From NCBI GenBank assembly GCA_030015575.1, contig CM057338.1:828064353-828128352 (forward strand): a stretch of DNA of 64,000 bases, given 5' to 3'. This document shows, one piece after another, positions 1-12,362 of this stretch. A program made the translations under genes and the position numbers. The DNA is from Agapanthus africanus. Lineage: Eukaryota; Streptophyta; Magnoliopsida; Asparagales; Amaryllidaceae. How positions within the stretch are numbered: the first letter of the stretch is position 1; each line of letters opens with the position of its first letter. The notes beneath the pieces are model-generated. The model was not told the origin of the DNA and did no database searches. It worked only from the letters and a program-made list of their open reading frames with translations.

Positions 1-1102
1 ACGATTTGTATCATCGGACGGTTATATAAGATATAGCCGGGTTACCGAATCAAATGTTGATTCGATATATTGATACACTTGATATTAGTCGGTTATATGC
101 GGTATGACCGGATCATTAAATCAAGTGTTGATTTAATGATTTAATGTATAATTATATATTTGATATATTACTTTACATTAACTAGTATTTGTTCACTTAA
201 GATTGATTTTCTCACTTGATGTGCACAAGTAGTATATGTGCTATATTTTTGTGCACTTGATTGTATCATGTTTGATGATACATGCAAACTTGGGTGTGTG
301 CTATACAGCATGTTTAGTTAATGGTTAGGGTTTCATTTGCCTTAATTATTTATTTCATTTATTTAATTTTGGCAAGAAACAAAAACAAAATGGTGGTGGC
401 TTTTCTCATTTTGGCTTGAAGCTTCATGATGCTTCATAGCATCTTTGACAAAGTCTAAGCCATTTTGTTTTATTCTTAACCCAACCATTAGCCTAAACCC
501 TAGTTTAGTCTCTACACTAGTTACACTCACCCATGGTTGCTAAAAGATAGACATCACTTGATTTTCTTTTTGAAAATAATTCATTATTCATTTTCTTTTC
601 TTCTTCTTCTTCTTCTTCTTCATGAAGAGAAGAAAGCTCTCTTGAAAATTCCAAGTGATGAATCTAAGTGAGAAATCCAAATCCAAAGTGAACCCGCTTC
701 CTATTTCTTCATCCTCTACCACCTGCCATGTAGTAGAGAGTGTTATCTTCACAAGTTTCATGACCAAGTGAAGATGGAGCTTGAGTTTGAGTTGCCTCGA
801 CGTAGATCATCTTCGGCATCGAAGTCAACGACCTAGCCCGATCATTTCTCCGACGAAGCCATCGCTAGAGTCCGGGATCCGATGATTGCAGCGGAGGGAC
901 GTCATCACGGAGCTAAAGAGGTGGAGGACCGGATCTACAAAGGTTGTAGTCACTTTCACTTAGTAGCAAAGTAGTTTGCTTGCTTAGTTTCGCCTTACCT
1001 CTAGTTACGATCTAGTTTAGGGTTCTTTAGCACATAGAAAATTTTGATTTTGGCATGGTTGATCAGTTGTAGAGCCTCATGGGTGTGCCTAGAAACCCTA
1101 CA
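1..1102 (+). repeat. Element A 5' LTR (right half only)
   Basis: It matches 8192-9290 almost base for base and ends in CCCTACA directly before the primer site. It contains a TTC microsatellite at about 599-622 and AT-rich sequence. The left part of the LTR lies outside the window. Confidence 0.93.
599..622. repeat. TTC microsatellite in A 5' LTR
   Basis: This is a run of TTC triplets. The 3' LTR copy near 8790 is slightly shorter, so it is one of the few length differences between the two LTRs of A. Confidence 0.9.
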
Positions 1103-1116
1103 GTTGTATCAGAGCC
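1103..1116 (+). other. Element A primer binding site
   Basis: The sequence after the 5' LTR, TTGTATCAGAGCC, is the usual copia site TGGTATCAGAGCC with one difference. It would pair with the 3' end of initiator methionine tRNA. Its position directly after CCCTACA fixes the LTR end. Confidence 0.85.
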
Positions 1117-1302
1117 TAGCTAGAGCCTTAGGCGATGAGTAGACGAAGTTAGAAACCCGATCGAACCCCGAAACCCTAAAAATAACCCTTCTCTGTACAT
1201 TTTTCAAAACAGTGGATTTTTCCAAACTAAAAATATCCAAAAAATACAGCAGGGTTTTCTAAGAGTTACTGTGAAACACGTGCACCCAACTCGACTAAAG
1301 CG

Positions 1303-1347
1303 CCGCGGAACCGCGGCCCCACCATGGTATGTGCAGCGGTTCCGCGG
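1303..1347. other. GC-rich dyad cassette in A leader
   Basis: Two dyads face each other about 25 bases apart: CCGCGGAACCGCGG at 1303-1316 and GCGGTTCCGCGG ending at 1347. They stand out in AT-rich surroundings. Related cassettes occur at 17772-17808 in C and at 61432-61475 in solo LTR H. Confidence 0.8.
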
Positions 1348-2842
1348 CCATATAGGAGCATCTTGTCACGTGCTTTGCACAGTAATACCCGTATGCATTG
1401 CCTGTGTTTTCTGGGAATTTTTTAAGTTTACTCAAGAGTTGAGTTTTCTGGGTTGTATTGGGAGTTCGTAGATTTAATCGGATTGTCTAATTTTGTCTAT
1501 GTGTTTTTCCGGATAATTTAGAATATGTTAAAAAGTTCGACCGGATATAAATACCCAATTTTTCCCCTGCCGGGAAATTTCCAAGTGTTGGATTTTTCCG
1601 TGGTTTTAGAACGTTCTAAGTAGTGCAAGTAACGCGATGGACCCTCTAGAAGACAACAAACCTTAACTCGATTATGTGACCGTCTTGAACTGCCTTTTGA
1701 ACCTTAGGGTTTGGGGCAGTACGGCGTGCCACATGTGAGGCGTTGGCTTGACCCTTCTACGGCTGGACCGTTGGTACTGTGGCATGAAGTGAATATTTTT
1801 AAACTTATTTCATGTATTGAGCTGTTTTGGGAAAACTTGGGTGTTTGAATGTTCGATCGGAAAGTTTAACATTTTCTATTTACCTGGAATGTGATACAAT
1901 ATTTGGAATCCACAAGTAGTTATGAGATAACTGAATGAATGTTATAAACATAGCACTTTAGTCTCACTTGATCGGTTGCCACGGAATTTTGATGTGATCA
2001 AAAGTCCGTCGCAATCGCGTTGCGTACACGGATACTCACCGGTAAACTTAATAGATAGCCACGCCCCATAGCCCCGACCAAGTGACTGTAGGAGAACCCC
2101 GTCGCCGAAAGCATCCGTTCGGGTGCTCGCGGCAGCGGTGTTCTGCCTTGGTGCACTTCGTCGACGGTATCGGGGGTGCGGCCGTCTACTAAAGTTTGCG
2201 ACGAGCATTCGGTCAGGATGCCGGGAATCTTGTTGAATTGCCCGGCTTGATATTGAAAAGAGTTTTCGATAAATGAGACTAAAATGCGGGGTTTATAATT
2301 GTTAGGCATGTGATGTCTAAGGAATTCATTTGATTAGGCATGCGATGTCTAAAGAGGTTGCGGATTCCAACTGTTGTAGTTTTACACTTTCTTTTCTGTG
2401 ACCGTAAGTGTAATATGTGATATCGCCGGTTTCGTTGCTATATGTCAACGACAATTGGGATGGGCATATTTACTTACGTTGATGACATGTAATGTTATGT
2501 GTTGCTAGATATGTTATATTGGATCGTTGTGATTGAATAGCCGGGGGTTTTTATGTGAGATGAGTGTTTTTCATTTTCATTCATGTAAAAACTTGTATGT
2601 AATATTCTTTTATTGGGGCACTTCCAGGTTGCGGAAGTTGTCACCGTTGATGTATATTATTTACTTTTTCGCATCAGGATAGACCCAAGGAGGGGGGCAC
2701 AAGTAACCGGGTTCTAGGGTCCAGTGGGAGACCATCTCGAGGAGTCGAGTCCGGGTCTCCTAACCCTAGAATTGATAGGGTTGCTTGCCGCTCTCGTAGG
2801 GGTCTAGGGGTGTGGGATTGGCTATTCATCACGACCGTGGAA

Positions 2843-2877
2843 TCCGTGTTTTATTCAGGCTCAAAATAAAACACGGA
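2843..2877 (+). other. Conserved long hairpin in A leader
   Basis: Arms TCCGTGTTTTATT and AATAAAACACGGA are perfectly complementary over 13 bp around a 9-base loop. Counterparts in C, D and E keep the pairing with different bases, which supports an RNA structure. Confidence 0.85.
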
Positions 2878-3231
2878 CGTCCTAGTATATCCAATATTTC
2901 ATATGATATTTTCTGCTGCGTTATCTGTGATGTGATCATGTGATTTATTCAGATAGATATTGTATATAGTATATATGATATATTATATAGACGTTGCTTA
3001 TGTTTTACACCCGCGCTAGCCCTTCCTCGTTCTGGCGTTAGTTACCTAACCTAACGGTGTAGACGGGACATCGAGGCGAATGCGGATGGCATAAGCGTAC
3101 GTTATATTTATCTGTGATGTTTAGGTGGACTTATATGATGGGACATTCATTAATGAGATTAATGAAAGAAAATAAACCTAAAAGATGTTGTGGAATCGAA
3201 TTTCAAAAATAAAACAGGTAGCTACAGTTCT

Positions 3232-3471
3232 TGCTTTGCACAACGGTATATATGATATATCTTGCACCTTATTCGATGAGGAAAGGGCCGACGATCCCTT
3301 CACCGGGAGTGACCCCTTTAGCAATAACTGGCAGATGCTACAACCCTCGGTTTGTCTTTTGATTGCTTCTATAGTTTCTGCTTTGTACAACGGTATATAT
3401 GATATATCTTGCACCTTATTCGATGAGGAAAGGGCCGACGATCCCTTCACCGGGAGTGACCCCTTTAGCAA
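3232..3471 (+). repeat. 147-bp-spaced duplication in A leader
   Basis: A unit of about 93 bases starting TGCTTTG occurs at 3232 and 3379. Its core is CCCTTCACCGGGAGTGACC. Element C has the same two copies at exactly the same spacing, and E has them about 137 apart. Confidence 0.9.
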
Positions 3472-3619
3472 AACTAGAAAAGCCTCAAAAACACTCCATT
3501 TAAAACCCATTTGATTCCGCAACGAGATCAAGTTCAAAGCGTTAAAGGTTTTCATAAAAACCATCCGCAACCCTCCGTCATTTTAGGAAGTAGAGTACTT
3601 AGTATTCGTGCTGTGTTTG

Positions 3620-3806
3620 TTGACCATAGTCAAGGCACAGTGTACGGTAGCTAAGTGATGTCTTCCTACACCGCATATGATGCGATTAGTTAGGACAGTC
3701 GCGTGACTTTGTTGACCTTAGTTAAGGGTCATGTGGGTGGGTCTAATTAATCACGAAATGACGGGTAGAACTTAACTAGTGCTTATGATTTGTTGACCAT
3801 AGTTAA
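3620..3806 (+). other. Array of three small hairpins in A leader
   Basis: Hairpins with arms TTGAC and GTCAA or GTTAA and a 4-base loop start at 3620, 3712 and 3793, so they are 92 and 81 bases apart. The same array occurs in C, E (three copies each) and D (four copies), with wobble or paired changes. Confidence 0.75.
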
Positions 3807-4030
3807 GGTCATAAGTGCTAGGGGTAAAAACTTTTATCGGGAGTTTCAAGTGTTGAAATTTGCAATGAGATTGCATACCTTCTATATGATAGTTGGATCC
3901 CGATACCCACTGCGAGTAATTGTTACTCCTGGGAGAGTTTTGCATTTTGCAATTAGCCGATCAAGTAGGTGTCTAGAAAGGTGTCAACGGGGTTACGCCT
4001 CTGGGAAAACGAGGTTTACTTTAATTAGGT

Positions 4031-4046
4031 CCGTGCGAAAGCACGG
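4031..4046 (+). other. GAAA-tetraloop hairpin in A leader
   Basis: CCGTGC and GCACGG close a GAAA loop, giving a perfect 6-bp stem with a GNRA tetraloop about 200 bases before the coding region. Element C has an identical copy; D has one with a wobble pair. Confidence 0.8.
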
Positions 4047-4226
4047 GGAACCTCCCTCAAAGTACCGACACTGGCCTGGCTGAAAGATTGGCGAACTTGT
4101 AGAGTGTAATTAATCCCGACTAGTCTTTCCTTTTAAGGTTTGAAGGAAGATTTGATAAAAACAGTGGGAGCCATCCTGATTAGATAAAATAAATAATCAA
4201 TCTAATCTTGCAAGAGCGCACGTAGA

Positions 4227-7010
4227 GTGTTTTCTTCTCTCTCTCCCCAGGTAGCGACCATATCACGCCTTAATCAAGATAATAATATGGATGTATTGAC
4301 CGAACCCGCTTGCTATACTGAGCTGGGGAACGTTGGTCCCGCTCTAACTTATAATTGTTATAAGACAGAGCAGGAAATAGAGGAATACCAGGATTCCCAT
4401 GCCGCCCAAATGAAGAAAGTGCATATGATGCATCTCCTTCGGGTGTGTTCATTACAAAGAACTGTTTCTCTGTATCCTCTACGTCCTGGGTATTTGATAC
4501 CGGATCAGGATCCCAGATATATAATCTGTTACATAGGGCTACAAAAGGTAGAGAACTGAGAACGGGTGATAAGTTTCATGAGACAGAAAACGGTGCAAGT
4601 GTTGCAGCCAAGTCTGTTGGTCACTGTCACCCTGTATTACAAATACATTGGTTCTGAACAAATGCTATTAGATACCGAACCTGATATACAAAATCATATC
4701 AATCTCTTTATTTATTAAAGATAGATATAATTTTGTATTGTTGGATAATGTTTTGAACATTTCCTATATCAAAAGTTGATCGGTTCGGGCACGTTATCTA
4801 AAAGCATTGACGTTCTAAGTCAAACTACAGTTTCTAGTATACAGAACACACACAAGAGGAAGAGTTCAGAAATGAACGGATCCTTCTTGAGGTATTGTAG
4901 ACTAGGTCATATCAATGCGACCCGACTGGCTAAAGTTACATTTAGATGCATATTTAAATCAGTTTGAATTTACATCTTGTGAAACATTGCCAGTCATGTC
5001 ACAAAGATTAGATGACCATAGCTCTGTTTATTGGAAACAGAGAAAGAGTTAGTAAACTCTTGGGACTGATACATGATGATGTATGTAAGGTCCCCTGTCT
5101 GCACATGCCAGGACCGGTTCTTTGTACTTCATTACATTCTCTGATAATCTCTCAAGATTCAGCCATATGTTCCTGTTGAAATACAAGTCCGAAGCTTTTA
5201 AGATATTCACAGAATATAAGTTAGAAGTAGAGAACCAAAATACGGGTATAAGTATTATGTCATATGATAAGATCAGGGAGGAGAATACTTGTGCATGGAA
5301 TTCCTGGACTATTCTAAAGGAGAATGAGATTCCCTCTCAGCATTACTCCTCCGTATACACCACAGCATGTTGGTGTATCATGGCGGAGCAATCACACCCT
5401 ATATGATAAGGTGTGCTCTATGATGAGTACTACCGAGTTTCCTGTTTCCTTTTGGGAGTTATGCACTTGTAAAGCTGCATACCTATTGAATGGCGTTCCG
5501 ACCAAATCAGGTGCCTACCACTCCATATGAGATATGGTAAGGGAAGAGCCCATCTCTTAAGTCAGTTAAGATTTGGGGTTGCCCGACCTATGTCTAAAAG
5601 CAAAATCCGGACAAGCTCGAGGCAAGGTCTGTTATGTAGAACTGGAAATGTTCCAGCTAAACAAACTGCAGCTGATGATTTGGTAGAACCAAAGGGCTCA
5701 ATAGTTTCCAACGAAGCTCAGCCTCTCCGCCGATCTAGTAGGGTTCCTCACCCACCTGAGAGATACTTTGGTTTCTCTATGACAGTGGGAGCAAGGATTG
5801 CATCATGAGATGATGACCCAACTAGTTTCGAGCTGGCCATCAGGAGTGTGACTCTGTAAGAATGGCTGGATGCTTAGCAATCTGAGATGGAATCCTTATA
5901 CACCAACAAAGTATGGACTTTGGATGCATTATCTGAAGGGTTAAATCCCCATCAGGAGCAAGTATATCTTGAGAAGATTACTTGGTGTAGATGGAAAAGT
6001 TGAGACTTTCAAAGCTAGACTTGTTAAAGGTTTTCGTCATCGACCAGACGTGGATAATGATGAAACCTTTTCCAGGGACGATGCTTAAGTCCATTCAGAT
6101 CCTACTTGCCATTGCTACATACCATGACTACGATATCTGGTGGTTGGATGCCATGACTACTTTTCTAAATATTGATTTAGAAGAAAACGTCTATAAGAAC
6201 ACAGCCAGAGGGCTTCGTAAACAGTGGGAACAGCGGAAACGTGTACAAGTTGCTTTACAGAATAAAGCAGGCATCGCGGAGTTGGAACGTCTGTTTTGAT
6301 GTCATAGTCAAAGTGTCTGACTTCGTCAAAATGGTAGATAAACCTTGTATATACAAAACGGTAGTAGAGAGTAAGGTGGTCATCCTCGTATTGTACGTGG
6401 ACAACATACTCTTGATAGGAAAAGAGTTTCCTATACTACGCACGGTCAATCTCCTCTTACAACAAGAATTCTCCATATAGGATCAAAATGATACCTCCTA
6501 AATCCTGAGTTTTGATCTATGAGATAGATCTAATTGGATGTTAGGATTCTCACTAGTTGTAGTGAGATGGTATCAATCGATCTTAGGGAGAATCACTGGA
6601 AGGGTTCCAGGGTGATAAGGACGACTGAATGTCAGTCACAGGCATTGTCTTTACCCTCAGTGGAGGGACGGTATGTTGGAAGAGTTCCAAGCTAGATACC
6701 GTGGCAGACTAGACGATAAAGGCTGGTAACATCGCTATTAAAGATATTACCAAAGAGGCAGTTTAGGTGTATATTGGTTCATGAGATGAACTAGGTTCCT
6801 ACCATTGTGTGACAATGGAAGTGTGGCTTTGGCCCAGGAACCCTGGTCCCATCAGTGACCCAGACATATTCTGAGGCAGTATCACCTGATCATGGAGATA
6901 GTTGATCTCCAGGGTGATCGAGGTTAGGAGAGTAGACTCAGAGGACAACACGGCGGATCCACTCACAAAGGCCTTTTCCAAGAGAGAGACTTATATGGGA
7001 TGGTTGAGTA
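4227..7010 (+). pseudogene. Element A protease-integrase-RT-RNase H fossil
   Basis: This is a decayed copia pol region with probably more than ten breaks. In order it shows a short leader frame replacing most of gag (about 4227-4440), a protease motif DTGSGS (about 4494-4514), the pre-integrase motif CRLGHINATRL (about 4890-4930), an integrase core (about 5050-5550), RT with a degenerate YVDN box (about 6391) and an RNase H tail ending in a form of ADPLTKA (about 6953). Gene order PR-IN-RT-RH is that of Ty1/copia. Element C has the same layout and appears to share several lesions, so both probably descend from a defective master. Confidence 0.85.
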
Positions 7011-7045
7011 TTAGATACTGCAACCACTGCTACAGATGGCCCTAG

Positions 7046-7059
7046 TGCAAGTGGGAGAT
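7046..7059 (+). other. Element A polypurine tract
   Basis: GCAAGTGGGAGAT lies directly before the TG of the 3' LTR, the usual place for plus-strand priming. The same tract precedes the 3' LTRs of C and D, and a near copy precedes that of E. Confidence 0.85.
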
Positions 7060-9290
7060 TGTTAGTTATATGTATGCCCTAGAGGCCATTACTATACATT
7101 GGATGCATATTGTAGTGGATGCTGGGACATATATAGGTAGGAATTTCTTGCTCGACATGATAGTACGCTATCTGGTTGCTCTTTATCTTAACATGTATAC
7201 TTTCTGTCTCTCAGTTACATGCTGATAAAGCCCTTAGGATGTGTACTCGACTCCCAGGACTATGATGTAGATCATACTAGTGGGGCCTGGGTAGTCAATG
7301 AGTACATCCTTCAATGTTCCTAGTCGTGGGAATATCGAGACGGGGCATTGATATTCCAGAGTAGACTAGAGTATATCTTCTCGACCCATGTGATGGACGA
7401 TAGATGATCCCATATCCATTGGTGTTTGACATCAGAGATGGTATGCGGGTGCTCAGTGGAGACTGGGTACACTGAACGGACTCGCCGAGAACTCCCAGAT
7501 GGTATTATACCTCACGTCAGATGGCAGTTCTCTGGTGACACTGGTACAGCTTAGTCTGTTGACCCGAGATCGTCATAGAGTCTTGTGTGTCTCCTACTGT
7601 GGTTTGATTTCCATCCTACCACGGCTCTACTGAGTTGTGCAAACAGGTGGTTTTTGGGTACAGTCCCGATTCATATGGAGGCAATGAGCGATAGGAGGGG
7701 ATTCGTCTCTCCCGGTATTGGGGGTTGATGTTGCGCTATGCTCGACTGGCCATAACTGGAAATCCCTGGCCAGGGTTACAGTGATTTACTGGTAAGAGTT
7801 ATCAGTAGTTTCACGCTTGTTATGGACCTTATATCGGCATGACTTATCAAGCTACTGGGGTCTGACGTTTACAACCCCTAGGCGAGATATGCGGCATATC
7901 AGACGAACATACCGGACTGTACGGTAAGTGTTGCTGGTTGGATTCACAAGAGTGTGAGCGGGCTTGCTCGTTGATCTTCTAATCGCTCAATACCCGGATA
8001 GCTGTTACGTTTAGCAGACCGCTTGCGGCTTGTGGGTGTTTGATATGATCATCACCTGCTGCCGGCGTATTGACGAGTCTTTAGAGTCCTACACAGAGGT
8101 TTCCTGGCTCAAGCGAAACGAGATAGGAGCGCATATGAGATATGTGCGGGACCGAGAATAATACCAGTATGTGATATTGAATTCTATTCTCGCGATTTGT
8201 ATCATCGGACGGTTATATAAGATATAGCCGGGTTACCGAATCAAATGTTGATTCGATATATTGATACACTTGATATTAGTCGGTTATATGCGGTATGACC
8301 GGATCATTAAATCAAGTGTTGATTTAATGATTTAATGTATAATTATATATTTGATATATTACTTTACATTAACTAGTATTTGTTCACTTAAGATTGATTT
8401 TCTCACTTGATGTGCACAAGTAGTATATGTGATATATTTTTGTGCACTTGATTGTATCATGTTTGATGATACATGCAAACTTGGGTGTGTGCTATACAAC
8501 ATGTTTAGTTAATGGTTAGGGTTTCATTTGCCTTATTTATTTATTTCATTTATTTATTTTTGGCAAGAAACAAAAACAAAATGGTGGTGGCTTTTCTCAT
8601 TTTGGCTTGAAGCTTCATGATGCTTCATAGCATCTTTGACAAAGTCTAAGCCATTTTGTTTTATTCTTAACCCAACCATTAGCCTAAACCCTAGTTTAGT
8701 CTCTACACTAGTTACACTCACCCATGGTTGCTAAAAGATAGACATCACTTGATTTTCTTTTTGAAAATAATTCATTATTCATTTTCTTTTCTTCTTCTTC
8801 TTCTTCTTCATGAAGAGAAGAAAGCTCTCTTGAAAATTCCAAGTGATGAATCCAAGTGAGAAATCCAAATCCAAAGTGAACCCGCTTCCTATTTCTTCAT
8901 CCTCTACCACCTGCCATGTAGTAGAGAGTGTTATCTTCACAAGTTTCATGACCAAGTGAAGATGGAGCTTGAGTTTGAGTTGCCTCGACGTAGATCATCT
9001 TCGGCATCGAAGTCAACGACCTAGCCCGATCATTTCTCCGACGAAGCCATCGCTAGAGTCCAGGATCCGATGATCGCAGCGGAGGGACGTCATCACGGAG
9101 CTAAAGAGGTGGAGGACCGGATCTAGAAAGGTTGTAGTCACTTTCACTTAGTAGCAAAGTAGTTTGCTTGCTTAGTTTCGCCTTACCTCTAGTTACGATC
9201 TAGTTTAGGGTTCTTTAGCACATAGAAAATTTTGATTTTGGCATGGTTGATCAGTTGTAGAGCCTCATGGGTGTGCCTAGGAACCCTACA
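7060..9290 (+). repeat. Element A 3' LTR
   Basis: This LTR of 2231 bp begins TGTTAGTTATATGTATG and ends CCCTACA. It carries the LTR palindrome and stem-loop near 7764-7807. The bases after it (GATGA...) belong to the pol region of element B, so GATGA is the expected target duplication; the left copy would lie outside the window. Confidence 0.93.
7764..7807 (+). other. LTR palindrome plus stem-loop (A)
   Basis: CCCTGGCCAGGG (7764-7775) is a perfect 12-bp palindrome. It is followed by arms TACTGGTAA (7787-7795) and TTATCAGTA (7799-7807), which pair with one G-U. Confidence 0.75.
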
Positions 9291-12200
9291 GATGATGCAT
9301 CTTCTTCAGGTGTGTTAGTTATCGAGAACTGTTTCTCAGTTCACTCTACATCCTGGGTATTAGATACCGGATTGGGATCCCATATATGTAATATGTTACA
9401 TGGGCTACGGAAAGATAGGGAATTGGGAGAGGGTGATCATTCCGTAAGAGTAGGGAATGGTGCAAATGTTGCAGCCAAAGCAGTTGGCGAATATCACCTT
9501 GTATTACTAAATGGTAATACATTGATTCTGAACGAATGCTATTACATTCCGACCCTGATATGCAATCTTATATCAGTTTCTTTATTGAGTAAAGAGGGAT
9601 ATAATTTTGTAGTACAGGATAATGTTATGAACATCTTCCTGAATCAAAAGTTGATTGGATCAGGCTCGTTAAATAATGGCATATACATTCTCAATCAAAC
9701 TACAGTACTTAATGTGCAAAACACACACAAGAGGAAGAGTTCAGAAATGAACGAATCCTTCTTGTGGCATTGTAGACTAGGTCATATCAATGCGACACGA
9801 CTAGCTAAGTTACATAATGATGGATATTTGAATCCATTCGAATTTTCATCTTATGATACTTGCCAGTCATGTCTCAAAGACAAGATGAATAAAACTCCGT
9901 TTAGTGGACACAGAGAAAGAGTTACTGAACTCTTAGGGTTGATACATAGTGATGTATGCGGTCCTATGTCTACACATGCCAGGAACGGTTCCTCATTCTT
10001 CATTACATTCACTGACGATCTCTCAAGATACGGACATGTATTACTGTTGAAACACAAGTCTGAAGCTTTTGAGAAATTCAGAGAATATAAGAACGAAGTA
10101 GAGAACCAAACGGGTAAAAGTATTAAAATCCTACGATCTGATCGAGGAGGAGAATACTTGAGCAATGAGTTCCTGGACTATCTAAAAGAGAATGGGATTC
10201 TCTCTCAGCTTACTCCTCCTTATACACCACAGCACAACGGTGTATCGGAGTGGAGGAATCTCACCCTATTAGATATGGTCTGCTCTATGATGAGCACTGC
10301 TGAGTTGCCTATTTCTTTTTGGGGGTATGCGCTTGAGACAGCCATATGCCTATTGAATAGAGTTCCAACCAAATCGGTGCCTACCACTCCATATGAGATA
10401 TGGAATGGGAAGAGACCATCTCTTAAATGAGTTAAGATATGGGGTTGTCCGGCCTATGTTAAAAAGCAAAATCCGGACAAGCTCGAGGCAAGATCAATTC
10501 TTTGCAAGTTTGTGGGATATCCAAGCAATTCATATGGATATCTATTCTACCACGGCGAACAAGAAAAGGTGTTTGTTGCTCAACATGCCACCTTTTTAGA
10601 AAAGGAATTTCTTGTTAAAGAAATTAGTGGCGAAGAGGTAGAGCTGGAAGAAGTTCCAGCACCACAAACTACAACTGATGATTTACTGGAACCTGAGGAT
10701 TCAGTAGTACCCGATGAGCCCCAGCCTCTCCGCCGATCTAGTAGGGTTGCTCATCCATCTGAGAGATACTACAGTTTTCTCATAGATGGTGGGAGCGAGG
10801 ATTGCATCATGGAAGATGATGACCCGACTAGTTTCGAGCAGGACATCACAAGTGGAGACTCTGTGAAATGGCTGGATGCAATGCGATCTGAGATGGAATC
10901 CATGTACACCAACAAAGTATGGACTTTAGAAGTTGCTCCTGAAGGGGTAAAACCCATTGGGAGTAAATGGATCTTTAAGAAGAAACTTGGTGTAGATGGA
11001 AAAGTTGAGACTTTCAAGGCTAGACTTGTTGCAAAGGGTTTTCGTCAACAACCAGGTATGGATTATGACGAAACCTTTTCTCCTGTGGCTATACTTAAGT
11101 CCATCCAGATTTTGCTTGCCATTGCTTCATACCATGACTACGAAATCCGGCAGATGGATATTAAGACCGTCTTTCTAAATGGTGATTTAGAGGAGTGCGT
11201 GTACATGACTCAGCTAGAGGGCTTCGTAGATAGTGGGAGCAGCAGAAAGGTGTGCAAGCTGCTTAAATCCATCTACGGGTTAAAGCAGGCATCGCGGAGT
11301 TGGAATATCTGTTTTGATGTAGTAGTCAAAGAGTTTGAATTCATCAAGAACATAGATGAACCTTGTATCTACAAGAAGGTTGCAGAGAGTAAGGTTGTCT
11401 TCCTCGTATTGTACGTGGATGACATACTCTTGATAGGAAATGATGTTCCTATGCTGCACTCGGTCAAGCTCTTCTTATCACATAGATTCTCAATGAAAGA
11501 TCTAGGTGATGCCTCCTGCATTTCGGGAATTAAGATCTATAGAGATAGATCTAAAAAGATACTGGGATTGTCCCAATCCAGGTACATTGACACCGTACTA
11601 AAGAGGTTTAGTATGGAAGAATTCAAGCGTGGAAACTAACCCACGATCTCTGGACTCACTCTCTCCAAAGAGATGTCTCCTAAGACTGATTTGGAGAGAG
11701 CTCGCATGCAAGGGATACCCTATGCTTCGGCAGTAGACTCTATCATATACGCGATGCTATGTACCAGACCCGATGTTGCATACTCACTAAGTGTAGTGAG
11801 TAGGTATCAAGAAGATCCAGGAGAGAGTCACTGAACAGCTGTGAAGAACATTCTCAAGTACTTGAGAAGGACTAAGGAGATGTTCTTGGTGTATGGTAAC
11901 GGAGAACTCCAGGTGGAGTCCTTTACCGATTCGAGCTTCCAAAGTGATAAGGACGACTCTAAGTCACACTTGGGATTTGTCTTTACCCTAAATGGAGAGG
12001 CGGTTTGTTGGAAAGTTCTAAGCAAGAAACCGTGGCAGACTCGACGATGGAGGCTGAATACATCGCTGCCAACGATGCTGCCAAAGAGGCTGTCTGGATG
12101 AAGAAATTCATCACTGAACTTGGTGTGGTTCCGTCCATTGAGCATCCAATACCTTTTTATTGTGATAACAATGGAGCTGTGGTTTTGGCCAAGGAACCCA

Positions 12201-12362
12201 GGTCCCATCAGAAGTCCAGACATATTCTGAGGCGGTATCACCTGATCCGGGAGATAGTTGATCACCGTGAGATCGAGGTCAGGAGAGTTGACATGAAGAA
12301 CAACACTGCGGATCCACTCATGAAGGCTATACCCCAGAAACAATTTGAGAGACTTTTCAGGA
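9291..12362 (+). pseudogene. Element B protease-integrase-RT-RNase H region
   Basis: The order is a protease motif DTGLGSHICN (about 9360), an integrase zinc-binding region HCRLGHINATRLAKL (about 9768), an integrase core with HSDVCGPM (about 9950), SDRGGEYLSNEF (about 10135) and PPYTPQHNGVSE (about 10215), then RT with KWIFKKKLGVDG (about 10967) and the catalytic YVDDILLIGND (about 11414), then RNase H with TDSSFQSDKDD (about 11926), EAEYIAANDAAKEAVW (about 12050) and ADPLMKA (about 12308). RT and RNase H resemble the Tork/Angela lineage. It is a fossil with several breaks. Confidence 0.9.

Larger units (their letters stand above)
1117..4226 (+). other. Element A long non-coding leader
   Basis: About 3.1 kb lies between the primer site and the first pol-like frame and shows no credible gene. 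It holds a GC-rich dyad cassette (1303-1347), a long hairpin (2843-2877), a 147-bp-spaced duplication (3232-3471), three small hairpins (3620-3806) and a GAAA-loop hairpin (4031-4046). The same order recurs in element C and, in part, in D and E. This suggests a structured RNA leader for packaging, dimerisation or translation (inference). Confidence 0.75.
1..9290 (+). mobile_element. Copia element A (Tork/Angela-like), 5' end outside window
   Basis: This is a Ty1/copia LTR retrotransposon fossil on the plus strand. Its parts are a partial 5' LTR (1-1102), primer site, leader of about 3.1 kb, decayed pol region, polypurine tract and full 3' LTR (7060-9290). The window opens about 1.13 kb into the 5' LTR, since position 2 matches 8193. 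Over the shared 1.1 kb the two LTRs show about ten substitutions, roughly 0.9%, so the insertion is young (well under a million years at usual plant rates; inference). The coding region carries many breaks. It appears to be inserted in element B, whose pol sequence begins at 9291. Confidence 0.93.

Noticed and set aside
1942-2309. Two overlapping minus-strand frames in A's leader
   Set aside because: They lie in a leader that is collinear with C, where the frames are not kept; no domain or composition support.
9267-9290. ATG at 9267 as a true start of element B's pol frame
   Set aside because: The ATG lies in A's LTR; the frame is a chance joining of two elements.
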